Below, one piece after another: positions 9,724 through 24,021 of a stretch of 64,000 nucleotides of DNA (position 1 is the first letter of the stretch; each line of letters opens with the position of its first letter). The notes below the pieces were generated by a model that saw only the letters and a list, made by a program, of their open reading frames with translations, did not search any database and was not told the DNA's origin. The DNA is from Stutzerimonas stutzeri (GTDB taxonomy: Bacteria; Pseudomonadota; Gammaproteobacteria; Pseudomonadales; Pseudomonadaceae), in contig NC_015740.1 of assembly GCF_000219605.1 (NCBI RefSeq), forward strand, positions 3,782,001-3,846,000. The letters are read 5' to 3'. Both the position numbers and the translations under genes were made by a program.

Positions 9724-9750
9724 GGCCGCGCGCCTTGGCGTCGCGCGGCC
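9724..9750 (-). terminator. Stem-loop downstream of acyl-CoA dehydrogenase gene
   Basis: GGCCGCGCG (9724-9732) pairs with CGCGCGGCC (9742-9750) around a 9-nt loop, 15 bp past the stop codon at 9765. There is no U-tract, so it is a candidate terminator only. Confidence 0.5.
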
Positions 9751-9764
9751 AGCAGCAGTCACGA

Positions 9765-11015
9765 TCAGTGACGACCCGGCGGGGTTAGATAAGCCGCCGT
9801 GGCACCGCGGCTGGCTTCACTGACCTTGATTTCCATTTTCGCGATGCTGCGCAGATGCACCTGATCCGGGCCATCGGCGAAGCGCAGCGCGCGGCCGCCG
9901 GTCCACATGTCGGCCAGCGGCGTGTCCGGCGTCAGGCCCATCGCGCCGTAGACCTGGATCGCGCGGTCGACCACGCTGGTGTGCATGCGCGGCACCAGCG
10001 CCTTGATCATCGAGATTTCCTTGCGCGCGGCCTTGGCGCCGACCTCGTCGATCATCCAGGCGGTCTTGAGTACCAGCAGCCGCGCCTGCTCGATCTCGAT
10101 GCGCGACTCGGCGATCCAGTCGGCGACATTGGAATACTGCTGCAGGTACTTGCCGAACGCCTTGCGCTCCTGGCAGCGCTCGACCATCAGCTCCAGGGCC
10201 AGCTCGGCCATGCCGATCGAGCGCATGCAGTGGTGGATGCGCCCAGGCCCTAGACGCGCCTGGGCCATCATGAAGCCGTCGCCTTCCCTGCCGAGCAGGT
10301 TGCTCGCCGGCACGCGCACGTTCTTCAGCAGCAGTTCGCTGTGGCCTTCCGGGGCGATGTGGTTCATCACCGGAATGTTGCGCACCAGCTCGACACCGGG
10401 CGTGTCGAACGGCACCAGGATCATGCTCTGCTGCTGATGGGTCTCGGCGTCCGGGTCGGTCTTGCCCATGACGATCAACAGCTTGCAGTTGGGATGCGAG
10501 GCGTTGGTGATGAACCACTTGCGGCCGTTGATCACGTAGTCGTCGCCGTCGCGGCGAATCAGCGTCTGGATGTTGGTCGCATCGGAGGACGGCACGTCCG
10601 GCTCGGTCATGGCGAAGGCCGAGCGGATTTCACCTTCCAATAGCGGCTTGAGCCAGCGCTCGCGCTGCTCGGGCGTGGCGAACATGTGCAGCAGCTCCAT
10701 GTTGCCGGTATCCGGCGCGTTGCAGTTGAACACCTCGGAGGCCCAGTGCACGCGCCCCATGATCTCCGCCAGCGGCGCGTATTCAAGGTTGCTCAGCCCG
10801 GTACCCGGCTCGTCTTCGCCAAGCGATGGCAGGAACAGGTTCCACAGTCCCTCCTCCCGCGCCAGCGCCTTCAGGTCCTCCATGAACGACACGGGGTACT
10901 GGCCGGCAGCGACTTCCGCGTGCCAGGCGCCGATGCGCGGCACGATGTGGTCGTCCATGAAGGCCTGCAGCTGCTGCCGCAGGGCCTCCACACGCGGGCT
11001 GTAGGCGAAGTTCAT
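9765..11015 (-). CDS. Acyl-CoA dehydrogenase family protein (ACAD10/11-like)
   Basis: An FAD-dependent acyl-CoA dehydrogenase of 416 residues, catalysing alpha,beta-dehydrogenation of an acyl-CoA. It shows the FAD/substrate motif FAMTEPDVPSSDATNIQT (about 135-152), the beta-domain stretch YVINGRKWFITNASHPNC, and the C-terminal helical bundle with RAIQVYGAMGLTPDTPLADMW. The QVYGAMG and RIHHCMRSIGMAE segments resemble the ACAD10/11-like subgroup that acts on long-chain or 4-hydroxy acyl-CoAs. The chain-length preference is an inference. It is monocistronic: the next gene on this strand is 183 bp upstream. Confidence 0.9.
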   Translation of the reverse strand: MNFAYSPRVEALRQQLQAFMDDHIVPRIGAWHAEVAAGQYPVSFMEDLKALAREEGLWNLFLPSLGEDEPGTGLSNLEYAPLAEIMGRVHWASEVFNCNAPDTGNMELLHMFATPEQRERWLKPLLEGEIRSAFAMTEPDVPSSDATNIQTLIRRDGDDYVINGRKWFITNASHPNCKLLIVMGKTDPDAETHQQQSMILVPFDTPGVELVRNIPVMNHIAPEGHSELLLKNVRVPASNLLGREGDGFMMAQARLGPGRIHHCMRSIGMAELALELMVERCQERKAFGKYLQQYSNVADWIAESRIEIEQARLLVLKTAWMIDEVGAKAARKEISMIKALVPRMHTSVVDRAIQVYGAMGLTPDTPLADMWTGGRALRFADGPDQVHLRSIAKMEIKVSEASRGATAAYLTPPGRH

Positions 11016-11198
11016 GGCAGACCTCTGCTGACTGGAATGGATGCAGCCACCTTAGTCGCCGATACGGCGAACGCAACGAGACTGCAGCCACTGAATCGGC
11101 CCCGATAAGCACCACGAAAAGCGCCGGCAAACTTGACCGGAATCATCACCCCGCGCGGCGGACCTGCTAAGGCGCCGGACGGATGAAGGCGGCGGCGA

Positions 11199-11639
11199 CT
11201 ACCAGTGCAGGTAGAACATGCCCTTGGCCAGCAGCACGATGCCGATCATCTGCAGGAAGATGGCCCAGTGCAGCGTCCGGTAGCGTGCCGGCGTCATCCG
11301 CCCCTTGCGCAGCAGCACGGCCACCAGGCCGAAAGTGAGGAACACGCCGACCGCCAGCACGATCTTCAGCGTCAGTTGTGTGGCGAAGCTGCTGGCGAAC
11401 GGATTGGCCAGCGCCTGGCGGTGATACCAGGCCAGGCCGATACCGGCGCCGTAGACGAACAGTACCACCCAGTGCAGCACCACCCGCGAGCGCGCACCTA
11501 CGGCGCGCTCCACCAGCGGCATGGTCTGCTCGCCGATCTGCTGACGGATACGGCCGAGGATCATCACCTCGAAGAACAGCGTGCCGATGAAAAAGATCGC
11601 GGCCAGCAGATGCACCACATGCAGAACGGAATAACTCAT
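11199..11639 (-). CDS. CopD-like four-helix integral membrane protein
   Basis: A 146-residue protein with four predicted transmembrane helices. It begins MSYSVLHVVHLLAAIFFIGT and also has VVLHWVVLFVYGAG, IVLAVGVFLTFGLVAVLL and WAIFLQMIGIVLLAKG. Histidines in helix 1 (LHVVHLL) and helix 2 are placed as in CopD/haem-binding cytochrome b-like small membrane proteins. Its function is unknown; 'CopD family' is a structural label and no other copper resistance gene is adjacent. GAGG precedes the start. Confidence 0.75.
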   Translation of the reverse strand: MSYSVLHVVHLLAAIFFIGTLFFEVMILGRIRQQIGEQTMPLVERAVGARSRVVLHWVVLFVYGAGIGLAWYHRQALANPFASSFATQLTLKIVLAVGVFLTFGLVAVLLRKGRMTPARYRTLHWAIFLQMIGIVLLAKGMFYLHW

Positions 11640-11709
11640 CAGTGCCTCCTCGATGACGGTCAGCCGCGATCATCCCCCATCCGGCGGCCGGCGGACCAGC
11701 CGCTGTGCA

Positions 11710-12063
11710 TCAGCGGGTCGACGCGGTGACCCGCGCGCCATCGCGCTCGATGTGCTGGCCCTGCAGAAAGCGGTCATCCGAAGTGCGGATGCGGGCGATG
11801 CTGCCATCCTCGCGCTTGACCACATACAGCGTCTGCTCCAGCCCGGCGGCCTGCTGCGTGCCCTGCCCCATCAGATAACCGACTCCGCCACCGATCAGCG
11901 CCCCGATCGGGCCGCCCGCTGCGGCCCCGATCATGAAGCCGCTGAGCCCACCGAACCCGCCACCGACGGCGCGGTCCTTGTGCACTTCCAGAATCTCGTC
12001 CGCACTGGCCAGTCCGCTTGCCAGGATTGCCGCTGCCGCCACCAGAACCTTTGCGCTTTTCAT
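11710..12063 (-). CDS. Exported glycine-zipper protein
   Basis: A 117-residue secreted or envelope protein with a Sec signal (MKSAKVLVAAAAILASGLASA). The mature part has a glycine-zipper 2TM-like segment, GGGFGGLSGFMIGAAAGG then PIGALIGGGVGYLMGQG, of the kind that oligomerises in or at membranes. A basic C-terminal tail follows. The start at 12063 has AGGAG 6 nt upstream; a longer in-frame start lacks this. Function is unknown; similar small proteins are often linked with envelope stress. It is divergent from the DUF488 gene across a relatively AT-rich 210-bp gap. Confidence 0.8.
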   Translation of the reverse strand: MKSAKVLVAAAAILASGLASADEILEVHKDRAVGGGFGGLSGFMIGAAAGGPIGALIGGGVGYLMGQGTQQAAGLEQTLYVVKREDGSIARIRTSDDRFLQGQHIERDGARVTASTR

Positions 12064-12273
12064 GTAATGCTCCTGTCGTGATTGATTTGCCGCCAAGGCT
12101 TCACTTCAGGAAGCGTGCCGCTTTTTACTCCTTTTAAATCAAAAAGATACGCATTAAATGGTTGTGAAAACCCAATCGCACAGGGTGTTATTTACCCCTT
12201 CACCAGTAAAATAAACCACACCTCAGCGAACGAACGGTCTAGGCTGGTTTACCGATAACGAGGAGGTCTGGTG

Positions 12274-14024
<1,751 letters not shown>

Positions 14025-15026
14025 ATGCCCCCCGAGCAAGCGAACCCGCAAACTGCCGTGACCGACTGCCTAATCGTCGGCGGCGGTCCCGCCGGCCTCA
14101 CCGCCGCGCTGTACCTGGCGCGCTTCCGACGCAGCTGTCTGGTGGTCGATGCCGGCAGCAGCCGCGCCGCGTGGATACCGCGGTCGCGCAACTACCCGGG
14201 CTTTCCACCGGGCATCAGCGGCAACGACCTGCTGGCCAGGCTGCGCGAACAGGCCGCTGGCTATGGCGCACGCCTGGAGCACGGCCTGGTCGAGCACATC
14301 GAGCCGCATGTCGAGGGCTTCAGCGTGCGTTACGGCGAGCGCAGCTGCATCACCCGGCGGATCATCCTCGCCACCGGTATCGAGGACCGGCTGCCGGACA
14401 TGCCCGACATCGAGCCGGCCATTCACGCCGGCAAGGTGCGGCTGTGCGCGATCTGCGATGGCTATGAGGTCGACGGCGACAACGTCGCCGTGTATGGCGA
14501 AGCGGAAAGCGCCATCACCCACGCAGTGTTCCTGCGCACCTTCACCGACCGGGTCACCGTGGTGGTGCACGGCGACCAGGCGGCATGCGAACAGGCCATC
14601 GCCCTGGCCGAGCACTACGCCATCCGCGTGATCGGCGACCGGGTCGAATCCATGCAGCCCTGCGAGAACGGCATCGACCTGCTGACCTGCCGCGGCGAGC
14701 GGCACAATTTCGACATCATCTACCCCAGCCTGGGCGCACGCTTTCGCTCGGAGCTGGCGCTGCAGCTGGGTCTGGACTGCGACGAATGCGGCGGTGTGAA
14801 GGTGGACCAGCACCTGCAGACCTCGCTGCGCGGCCTCTATGCCATCGGTGACGTGACCCTGGGCCTGAAGCAGATCAGCGTCGCCATCGGCCAGGCCGCG
14901 CAGGCCGCGACCGCGGTGCACAACAGCCTGGAGGCCAACCCCTGGGGCGGCTCGCGCCAGGCCGCGGACCAACCCGGCGCCGCGACCGCCCAGAACGACA
15001 ACGAAAGCCTTCCCGATCAACCTTGA
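14025..15026 (+). CDS. Thioredoxin reductase-like FAD/NAD(P) oxidoreductase
   Basis: A 333-residue class II pyridine-nucleotide disulfide oxidoreductase. It has the FAD motif GGGPAGLTAALYLARF (about 19-34), the ILATGIEDRLP segment, a redox pair C141-A-I-C144 followed by DG as in thioredoxin reductases, and the C-terminal YAIGDVTLGLKQISVAIGQAAQAA FAD motif. The NAD(P) fold reads VAVYGEAESAITHAVFL, lacking the usual GGGDSA sequence, so cofactor preference is unclear. The start at 14025 gives a protein of the usual length. It is probably a paralogue of trxB acting on another thiol partner. 49 bp separate it from the serine dehydratase gene. Confidence 0.85.
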   Translation: MPPEQANPQTAVTDCLIVGGGPAGLTAALYLARFRRSCLVVDAGSSRAAWIPRSRNYPGFPPGISGNDLLARLREQAAGYGARLEHGLVEHIEPHVEGFSVRYGERSCITRRIILATGIEDRLPDMPDIEPAIHAGKVRLCAICDGYEVDGDNVAVYGEAESAITHAVFLRTFTDRVTVVVHGDQAACEQAIALAEHYAIRVIGDRVESMQPCENGIDLLTCRGERHNFDIIYPSLGARFRSELALQLGLDCDECGGVKVDQHLQTSLRGLYAIGDVTLGLKQISVAIGQAAQAATAVHNSLEANPWGGSRQAADQPGAATAQNDNESLPDQP

Positions 15027-15075
15027 CGGGCGGCCGAGGGTCTAGGCTTATACAAGCCTCGCCTGGAGCCTCCCA

Positions 15076-16452
<1,377 letters not shown>

Positions 16453-16595
16453 GGACATGGGCCGCGCCACGCGAGCCGGCCGCACAGTAATCGCGTGCGC
16501 AAAGCCTTATCATCCGTTCGGCAGCGATGGACTCCCTGCTTCGTTCTGCTGTCTGCCCTTTAATGCCCGGAAGTCCCAATGCACCCGAGGATTCG

Positions 16596-19500
16596 ATGAG
16601 TACCAGCCCTGAGCCGTCCGTGCCGAAGAACAGCAACCTGACCCGCAGCACGCTGCAGTTTCCCGTGGTCGGTATCGGCGCCTCGGCAGGCGGACTCAAG
16701 GCGCTGATGACGCTGTTCGAACACATGCCGAAAGATTGCGGCATGGCCTTCGTGGTGATCATGCACCTCTCGCCCAAACACGAGAGCAAGGCCGACCAGA
16801 TCCTGCAGAAGGCGACCCGCATGCCGGTGCTGCAGGTCACCCAGCCGACGCCCATCGAGCGTAACCACATCTACGTGATTCCCCCGGCGCTGGACCTGTC
16901 GATGAACGACGGCTACCTGCGCCTGACCGAGCCGCAGCGCGAGCGCGGCGTGCAGGTGGCCATCGACCTGTTCTTCCGCACGCTGGCCGACACCCACCAC
17001 ACCCACGCCATCGGCATCGTGCTTTCCGGCAGCGGTGCCGACGGTTCGGTGGGGCTGTCGCGCATCAAGGAACAGGGCGGCATCACCCTGGCGCAGGAAC
17101 CCGGCGATGCGGAGTTCGAGTCGATGCCGCGCAGCGCTATCGAAACCGGCATGGTCGACATCGTTCTGCCGGTGGCCGACATCGCGCAGAAGCTGGTCGA
17201 ACTGCGCCGCAACATGCAGACGCTGCTCGAGCAGTTCCGCCCGGTGCCGGCGCCCGAGGACGGCGAGCACCCCGCGGTCGAGCCGGGCGAGATGTACTAC
17301 ATCCAGGCGCAACCCCAGTCCAAGCCCAACGAGCTGGCGCTGCGCGAGATCCTCGCCGCGCTGCGCACCCGCACCGGCCACGATTTCCGCCATTACAAGC
17401 TGGCCACGGTGCTGCGCCGCATCGAACGGCGCATGCAGGTCAATGCCCTGCCCGACATGCCCAGCTATGCCCGGTACCTGCAGGGCAACCCGGAGGAAAC
17501 CCCGGCACTGCTGGCCGACATGCTGATCGGCGTGACCAACTTCTTCCGCGACCGCGAGGCCTTCGAGGCGCTGGAACGCGACATCATCCCCGTGCTGTTC
17601 GAGCAGAAGCTCGCCACCGATGACCGCGCTCTGCGTGTCTGGGCCGCGGCCTGCTCCACCGGCGAGGAAGCCTATTCGCTGGCCATGCTGCTCACCGACC
17701 AGGCCGCCCACAGCGGGGTCGACATCCAGACCCAGCTGTTCGCCACCGACATCGACGATCGCGCCCTGGAAACCGCGCGCGCCGGCGTCTACCCCGAGGC
17801 CATCGTCACCGACGTCACCCCGGCCCGACTGCGCCAGTACTTCGTCAAGGATCAGAACCAGCTGCGCCTGCAGAAGGAGCTGCGCGAGCGAATCCTCTTC
17901 GCCCGTCCCAACATCCTGCGCGACCCGCCATTCTCGCGGCTCGACCTGATCTCCTGCCGCAACCTGATGATCTACCTGGACCGCGACATCCAGATCGAAG
18001 TGCTGCGCATGTTCCACTTCGCCCTCAACCCCGGTGGCTACCTGTTTCTCGGCAGCTCCGAAACCGCCGACGTCTGCAGCCAGCTGTTCACCGCGGTGGA
18101 CAAGAAGAACCGCATCTACCGCGCCAAGGAAGTGGGCTCCTCGCTGCGCCGCGCGCCCCTCGGCCCGGTGCACGGCTTCACCCTCAGCACGCCGCCGCGC
18201 CCGCCGTTCAGCGAGCCGCACCGGCGCCACCGCAAGTTCTCCTTCGCCGACGTGCACCAGCGCGCGCTCGAGCAGTACGCGCCGCCCAGCGTCATCGTCA
18301 ACCAGGAGGCGGAGATCGTGCACATGTCCGACCGCGCCGGGAACTTCCTGCGCTATGTCGGCGGCGAGCCCTCACTGAACCTGACCACCCTGGTGCATCC
18401 CCAATTGCGCCTCGAACTGCGCACCGCGCTGTACCAGGCCGCCCATACCGGCAAGAGCGTGGAGGCACGGCGCGTGCGTCTGGAACGCGACGGCCGCAGC
18501 TACTACGTGAACATGGTGGTGCGCCCGTTCCGCGACAACGAGGCAGGCAGCGACTACATGCTGGTGCTGTTCGACGAAGTGGAAGCCTTCATGGACAGCA
18601 GCACGCTGGAGGATCCGGACACCAAGGACAGCGTCCTGACCCAGCTCGAGGCGGAACTGCAGCACACCAAGGAGCGCCTGCAGATCACCATGGAGCACTC
18701 GGAAACCTCCACCGAGGAACTGCGCGCCTCCAACGAGGAGCTGCAGGCGATCAACGAGGAATTGCGCTCGGCCACCGAGGAGCTGGAAACCAGCAAGGAA
18801 GAGCTGCAGTCGATCAACGAAGAGCTCACCACCGTCAACTACGAGCTCAAGAGCAAGGTCGACGAGACCAGCAAGATCAACGACGACCTGCAGAACCTGA
18901 TCTCCTCCACTGACATCGCCACGGTCTTCGTCGACCGCAAGATGCGCATCAAGTGGTTCACCCCGCGTGCCAGGGACATCTTCAACGTGATCGGCAACGA
19001 TGCCGGCCGCTCGCTGTTCGACATCACCCACCGCCTGGACTACCCGCTGCTGGCCAAGGACGCCGCCGAAGCCTTCGAAGAGCTGCACCTGGTCGAGCGC
19101 GAGGTGCGCGACCGCGAGGGCCAGCACTGGTACCTGGCGCGCTTCCTTCCCTATCGCACGCTGGACGACCGCATCGAAGGCGCCGTGCTGACCTTCATCG
19201 ACATCACCGACCGCCGCCGGGCCGAGGAAGAGCTACGCGCCGGCGAAGCCCACCTCAAGCTGCTGGCGCAGAGCACCAAGGGCTACGCCATCATCACCCT
19301 GGACTGTGACGGCCTGATCACTACCTGGAACTGCGGTGCCGAGCTGATCCTGGGTTACCGCGAAACCGAAGTGCTCGGCCAGACGGTGGACATCATCTAC
19401 ACCGAGCAGGATCGCCAGGCCGGTGTTCCGGAAGCCGAACGCCAGCGCGCACTGCAACATGGGCAGGCCACGGACGAGCGCTGGCACGCCCGCCGCGATG

Positions 19501-20762
19501 GCAGTCGGTGCTTCCTCAGCGGCCTGCTCAATCCACTGGTGGATGGTACGGGCAAGGTCATCGGCTTCGCCAAGATCGCCCGCGACCTCACCGAGGAACG
19601 CCAGCGCAGCTCCGAACAGCAGAACGAACTGGAGAGTGTGCAGGCGGCCAACCTGCAGAAGGACCAGTTCTTCGCCGTACTCTCCCACGAGCTGAAGCAC
19701 CCGTTGAACCTCATCCAGCTCAACACCGACCTGGTCGCCCGCTCTCAGGCGGTGAAGAACAACCCGAGCCTGCACAAGGCGACGCAGTCGATCCAGAACG
19801 CGGTGCGCAGCCAGTCGCGGATCATCGACGACCTGATGGATGTCTCGCGTATCCGCACCGGCAAGCTCAAGCTGCACTTCGCCACGCTGCGCTATCAGGA
19901 CGTGCTGCGCGGCATCGAAGCGGTGTTCGCGCCGCTGGCACAGAGCGAGAACATCAGCTTCGAGAGCTTCAAGCCGGACGCCCCCATCTACATCCAGGCC
20001 GACCCGACGCGCCTGGACCAGATCATCTGGAACCTTCTGAACAACGCCTGGAAGTTCTCCAAGGGTGGCGAACGCATCTGCATGCAACTCGAGCGCGAGG
20101 GCGGCCAGGCCCGGCTCGACGTCATCGACACCGGCGAAGGCATCAGCGCCGACTTCCTGCCCAAGGTCTTCGACATGTTCGGGCAGGCCGAGATGCAGCA
20201 TGCGCAGCGTGCCAAGCACGGGCTGGGCATCGGCCTGGCGCTGGTCAAGCAGCTGGTCGAGGCGCACAACGGGCGCATCGAGGCCTATTCGGAAGGCATC
20301 GGCCGCGGCGCGCGCTTCAGCGTCTGGCTGCCGGTGCACCTGCAGACCGAATTCGAACTCAGCGACCTGGCCAATGCCGATGCCGCCGGTGGGCTCAGGG
20401 GCATCCGCATCCTGCTGGTGGACGACTCGCCGGACATCCTTGAAACCATGTGCGAGCTGCTGCAAAGCGAGGGCGCCGAGGTCACCACTGCCGACGGCGG
20501 TGCGCGGGCCATCGAGCTGGCCGAGCAGACGCCGTTCGATGTGATCGTCTCCGACATCGGCATGCCGGAGATCGACGGCCACAAGATGATGGCCATCATC
20601 CGCCAGCAGGGCGCCAATCGGGACACCCCGAGCATCGCCCTGACCGGCTACGGCACCTTGCGCGACGTGGAAAAGGCCATGGCCGCGGGCTTCACCCTGC
20701 ACCTGCGCAAACCCATCGACCTGCAGGCGCTGATCGACGCGGTGAGCCAGGCGGTGCACTGA
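16596..20762 (+). CDS. Giant CheB-CheR-PAS-histidine kinase-receiver hybrid sensor
   Basis: A 1388-residue cytoplasmic signalling protein. The order is: CheB methylesterase (GIGASAGG with Ser30, to about 200); CheR methyltransferase (about 240-500, AACSTGEEAYSLAML); a PAS-like region; a heptad coiled coil rich in EELRASNEELQ/EELETSKEELQ repeats (about 680-770); PAS (ATVFVDRKMRIKWFTPRA); a second PAS; HisKA with phospho-acceptor His near 1031 (SHELKHPLN); HATPase_c (NLLNNAWKFSKGG, DTGEGIS, GLGIGLALV); and a receiver with Asp near 1320 (DIGMPEIDG). The kinase H-box reads HELKHPL where HELRNPL is usual. No chemoreceptor or output regulator is adjacent, so target and stimulus are unknown. GAGG lies 5 nt before the ATG. 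Confidence 0.93.
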   Translation: MSTSPEPSVPKNSNLTRSTLQFPVVGIGASAGGLKALMTLFEHMPKDCGMAFVVIMHLSPKHESKADQILQKATRMPVLQVTQPTPIERNHIYVIPPALDLSMNDGYLRLTEPQRERGVQVAIDLFFRTLADTHHTHAIGIVLSGSGADGSVGLSRIKEQGGITLAQEPGDAEFESMPRSAIETGMVDIVLPVADIAQKLVELRRNMQTLLEQFRPVPAPEDGEHPAVEPGEMYYIQAQPQSKPNELALREILAALRTRTGHDFRHYKLATVLRRIERRMQVNALPDMPSYARYLQGNPEETPALLADMLIGVTNFFRDREAFEALERDIIPVLFEQKLATDDRALRVWAAACSTGEEAYSLAMLLTDQAAHSGVDIQTQLFATDIDDRALETARAGVYPEAIVTDVTPARLRQYFVKDQNQLRLQKELRERILFARPNILRDPPFSRLDLISCRNLMIYLDRDIQIEVLRMFHFALNPGGYLFLGSSETADVCSQLFTAVDKKNRIYRAKEVGSSLRRAPLGPVHGFTLSTPPRPPFSEPHRRHRKFSFADVHQRALEQYAPPSVIVNQEAEIVHMSDRAGNFLRYVGGEPSLNLTTLVHPQLRLELRTALYQAAHTGKSVEARRVRLERDGRSYYVNMVVRPFRDNEAGSDYMLVLFDEVEAFMDSSTLEDPDTKDSVLTQLEAELQHTKERLQITMEHSETSTEELRASNEELQAINEELRSATEELETSKEELQSINEELTTVNYELKSKVDETSKINDDLQNLISSTDIATVFVDRKMRIKWFTPRARDIFNVIGNDAGRSLFDITHRLDYPLLAKDAAEAFEELHLVEREVRDREGQHWYLARFLPYRTLDDRIEGAVLTFIDITDRRRAEEELRAGEAHLKLLAQSTKGYAIITLDCDGLITTWNCGAELILGYRETEVLGQTVDIIYTEQDRQAGVPEAERQRALQHGQATDERWHARRDGSRCFLSGLLNPLVDGTGKVIGFAKIARDLTEERQRSSEQQNELESVQAANLQKDQFFAVLSHELKHPLNLIQLNTDLVARSQAVKNNPSLHKATQSIQNAVRSQSRIIDDLMDVSRIRTGKLKLHFATLRYQDVLRGIEAVFAPLAQSENISFESFKPDAPIYIQADPTRLDQIIWNLLNNAWKFSKGGERICMQLEREGGQARLDVIDTGEGISADFLPKVFDMFGQAEMQHAQRAKHGLGIGLALVKQLVEAHNGRIEAYSEGIGRGARFSVWLPVHLQTEFELSDLANADAAGGLRGIRILLVDDSPDILETMCELLQSEGAEVTTADGGARAIELAEQTPFDVIVSDIGMPEIDGHKMMAIIRQQGANRDTPSIALTGYGTLRDVEKAMAAGFTLHLRKPIDLQALIDAVSQAVH

Positions 20763-20847
20763 CTGCCACGCTCGGTAGCAGGTTGATGGCTTGAACGTTC
20801 ATGCCGCCCGCAAAGCATGAAGCGATCTGCGCGGCCGCCAGCAGGCC

Positions 20848-22407
<1,560 letters not shown>

Positions 22408-22652
22408 GGCGGAGCCCTGTTGTCTTGTTGTGGGGCCGGCGCTGCAGTGCAGCGCAAATTATCGTCAAGATTATTTGACAGTTTGCTCGATTGGCAACGC
22501 CGCCGATCCGGCTGCCGACCTCTCTGTCATGTATTTCTTACAGCGCAATACCACGCACATGCGACATTGCGCCACAGCGCCTCTCCCCTGCGGCACGCCT
22601 TCGCGTTCGAATGAGGGCAACAACAAGATGCCCAAGCGGCCCAGGAGAAGCG

Positions 22653-23438
22653 ATGAAGACCACCCACTACGTAGCCCGCGAACCGGACGCGCAGGGGCAT
22701 ATTCATTACCCCGACGCCGAGCACGCGGTGTGGCAGACGCTGGTCGAGCGTCAGCTGAAACTGCTCGACGGGCGCGCCTGCCAGGAATACCTCGACGGCC
22801 TCGACCAGCTCGCCCTGCCCCACGAGCGCATCCCGCAGCTCGGCGAGATCAACCGCGTGCTGGCCGCCACCACGGGATGGCAAGTGGAGCGCGTACCGGC
22901 GCTGATCCCCTTCCAACGCTTTTTCGAACTGCTGGCGAGCAAGCGTTTTCCCGTCGCGACCTTTATCCGCACCCCGGAAGAGCTGGACTACCTGCAGGAG
23001 CCGGACATCTTTCACGAGATCTTCGGTCACTGCCCGCTGCTGACCAACCCCTGGTTCGCCGAATTCACCCACACTTACGGCCAGCTCGGCCTCGAGGCCA
23101 GCAAGGAGGAGCGGGTGTTCCTCGCCCGCCTGTACTGGATGACCGTCGAGTTCGGCCTGGTGGATACGCCCGCCGGCCGGCGCATCTATGGCGGCGGCAT
23201 CCTTTCCTCGCCGAAGGAAACGCTCTACAGCCTGTCCGCCGAACCCGAGCACCAGCCGTTCGACCCGCTGGAGGCGATGCGCACGCCCTATCGCATCGAC
23301 ATCCTGCAGCCGCTGTACTTCGTCCTGCCGGACCTCAAGCAGCTGTTCGACCTCGCCCAGCAGGACATCATGGCGATGGTGCGCGAGGCCATGCGCATGG
23401 GCCTGCACCAGCCGAAGTTTCCGCCGAAGGCGGCGTAG
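22653..23438 (+). CDS. phhA: Phenylalanine-4-hydroxylase
   Basis: Non-haem iron, pterin-dependent monooxygenase converting phenylalanine to tyrosine. The 261-residue bacterial form lacks the regulatory ACT domain of animal enzymes. Iron ligands are H121 and H126 in DIFHEIFGHCPLLTNP and Glu166 in YWMTVEFGLVD. The start at 22653 has AGGAG 6 nt upstream. It begins the phhABC set; phhB recycles the pterin and phhC removes the amino group of tyrosine. Repeats lie in the 226-bp gap before phhB. Control is expected from the divergent phhR. Confidence 0.97.
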   Translation: MKTTHYVAREPDAQGHIHYPDAEHAVWQTLVERQLKLLDGRACQEYLDGLDQLALPHERIPQLGEINRVLAATTGWQVERVPALIPFQRFFELLASKRFPVATFIRTPEELDYLQEPDIFHEIFGHCPLLTNPWFAEFTHTYGQLGLEASKEERVFLARLYWMTVEFGLVDTPAGRRIYGGGILSSPKETLYSLSAEPEHQPFDPLEAMRTPYRIDILQPLYFVLPDLKQLFDLAQQDIMAMVREAMRMGLHQPKFPPKAA

Positions 23439-23601
23439 CGTGGACAACGCCGCAGGCTTGTCCACGCGTTTCGCTGGTCGAAGCCGACACGTGGAAAACG
23501 CTTCGCGGTTTTCCACCCTACGCTGATCTAAACCCTGCGGAAGGAACCTGGCCGCAAAGCCTCCTACTTTGTAGGGTGGATAACGCCGAAGGCTTATCCA
23601 C
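23439..23601. repeat. Cluster of three REP-like hairpin repeats between phhA and phhB
   Basis: Three related stem-loops: GTGGACAA/TTGTCCAC (within 23439-23466), GTGGAAAAC/GTTTTCCAC (23491-23516) and GTGGATAA/TTATCCAC (23576-23601). Their loops share cgc-cg/ttcg cores. Units 2 and 3 face each other through CCACCCTAC and GTAGGGTGG. This is the usual look of dispersed intergenic palindromes in this group of pseudomonads; the GTAGGGTGG head recurs next to the hairpins near 57.2 kb. Confidence 0.8.
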
Positions 23602-23664
23602 GCGGCCAGTAAGCCCCGGCCAATTCACCTACCCTTTCCAATCTGCAAACAAAGGACCTACACC

Positions 23665-24021
23665 ATGACCGCCCTCGCCCAAGCCCAATGCGAAGCCTGC
23701 CGCGCCGATGCACCCAAGGTGTCCGATGAAGAACTGGCCGAGCTGATCCGCGAAATCCCCGACTGGAACATCGAAGTGCGCGGCGACCACATGGAGCTGG
23801 AACGTGTCTTCCTGTTCCGCAACTTCCGCCACGCCCTGGCCTTTACCAACGCAGTCGGCGCCATCGCCGAGGAAGTCGGCCACCATCCCGCCCTGCTCAC
23901 CGAGTGGGGCAAGGTCACCGTCACCTGGTGGAGCCACGAGATGCGCGGCCTGCACCGCAACGACTTCATCATGGCCGCCCGCACCGACCAGCTCGCCGCC
24001 AGCGCGGAGGGCCGCAAGTAA
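23665..24021 (+). CDS. phhB: Pterin-4a-carbinolamine dehydratase
   Basis: A 118-residue dehydratase that regenerates the tetrahydropterin cofactor after each PhhA turnover. The family active-site motif is visible: [27 protein letters not shown], with the catalytic HH and H residues, near residues 68-94. Length is normal. Its stop codon overlaps the phhC start by one base (TAATG). GGA precedes the start. It is separated from phhA by three hairpin repeats that may affect mRNA stability within the operon. Confidence 0.97.
   Translation: MTALAQAQCEACRADAPKVSDEELAELIREIPDWNIEVRGDHMELERVFLFRNFRHALAFTNAVGAIAEEVGHHPALLTEWGKVTVTWWSHEMRGLHRNDFIMAARTDQLAASAEGRK

Noticed and set aside
22529..22541. TGTA-N5-TACA as a TyrR/PhhR box upstream of phhA
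   Set aside because: The known box is TGTAAA-N6-TTTACA; this 13-bp element is too short and poorly matching to call.
22440..22652. Sigma-54 promoter for phhA
   Set aside because: Candidates such as TTGGCAACGCC near 22490 lack GC at the -12 spacing, and CGGCACGCCTTCGC near 22590 is one base off.
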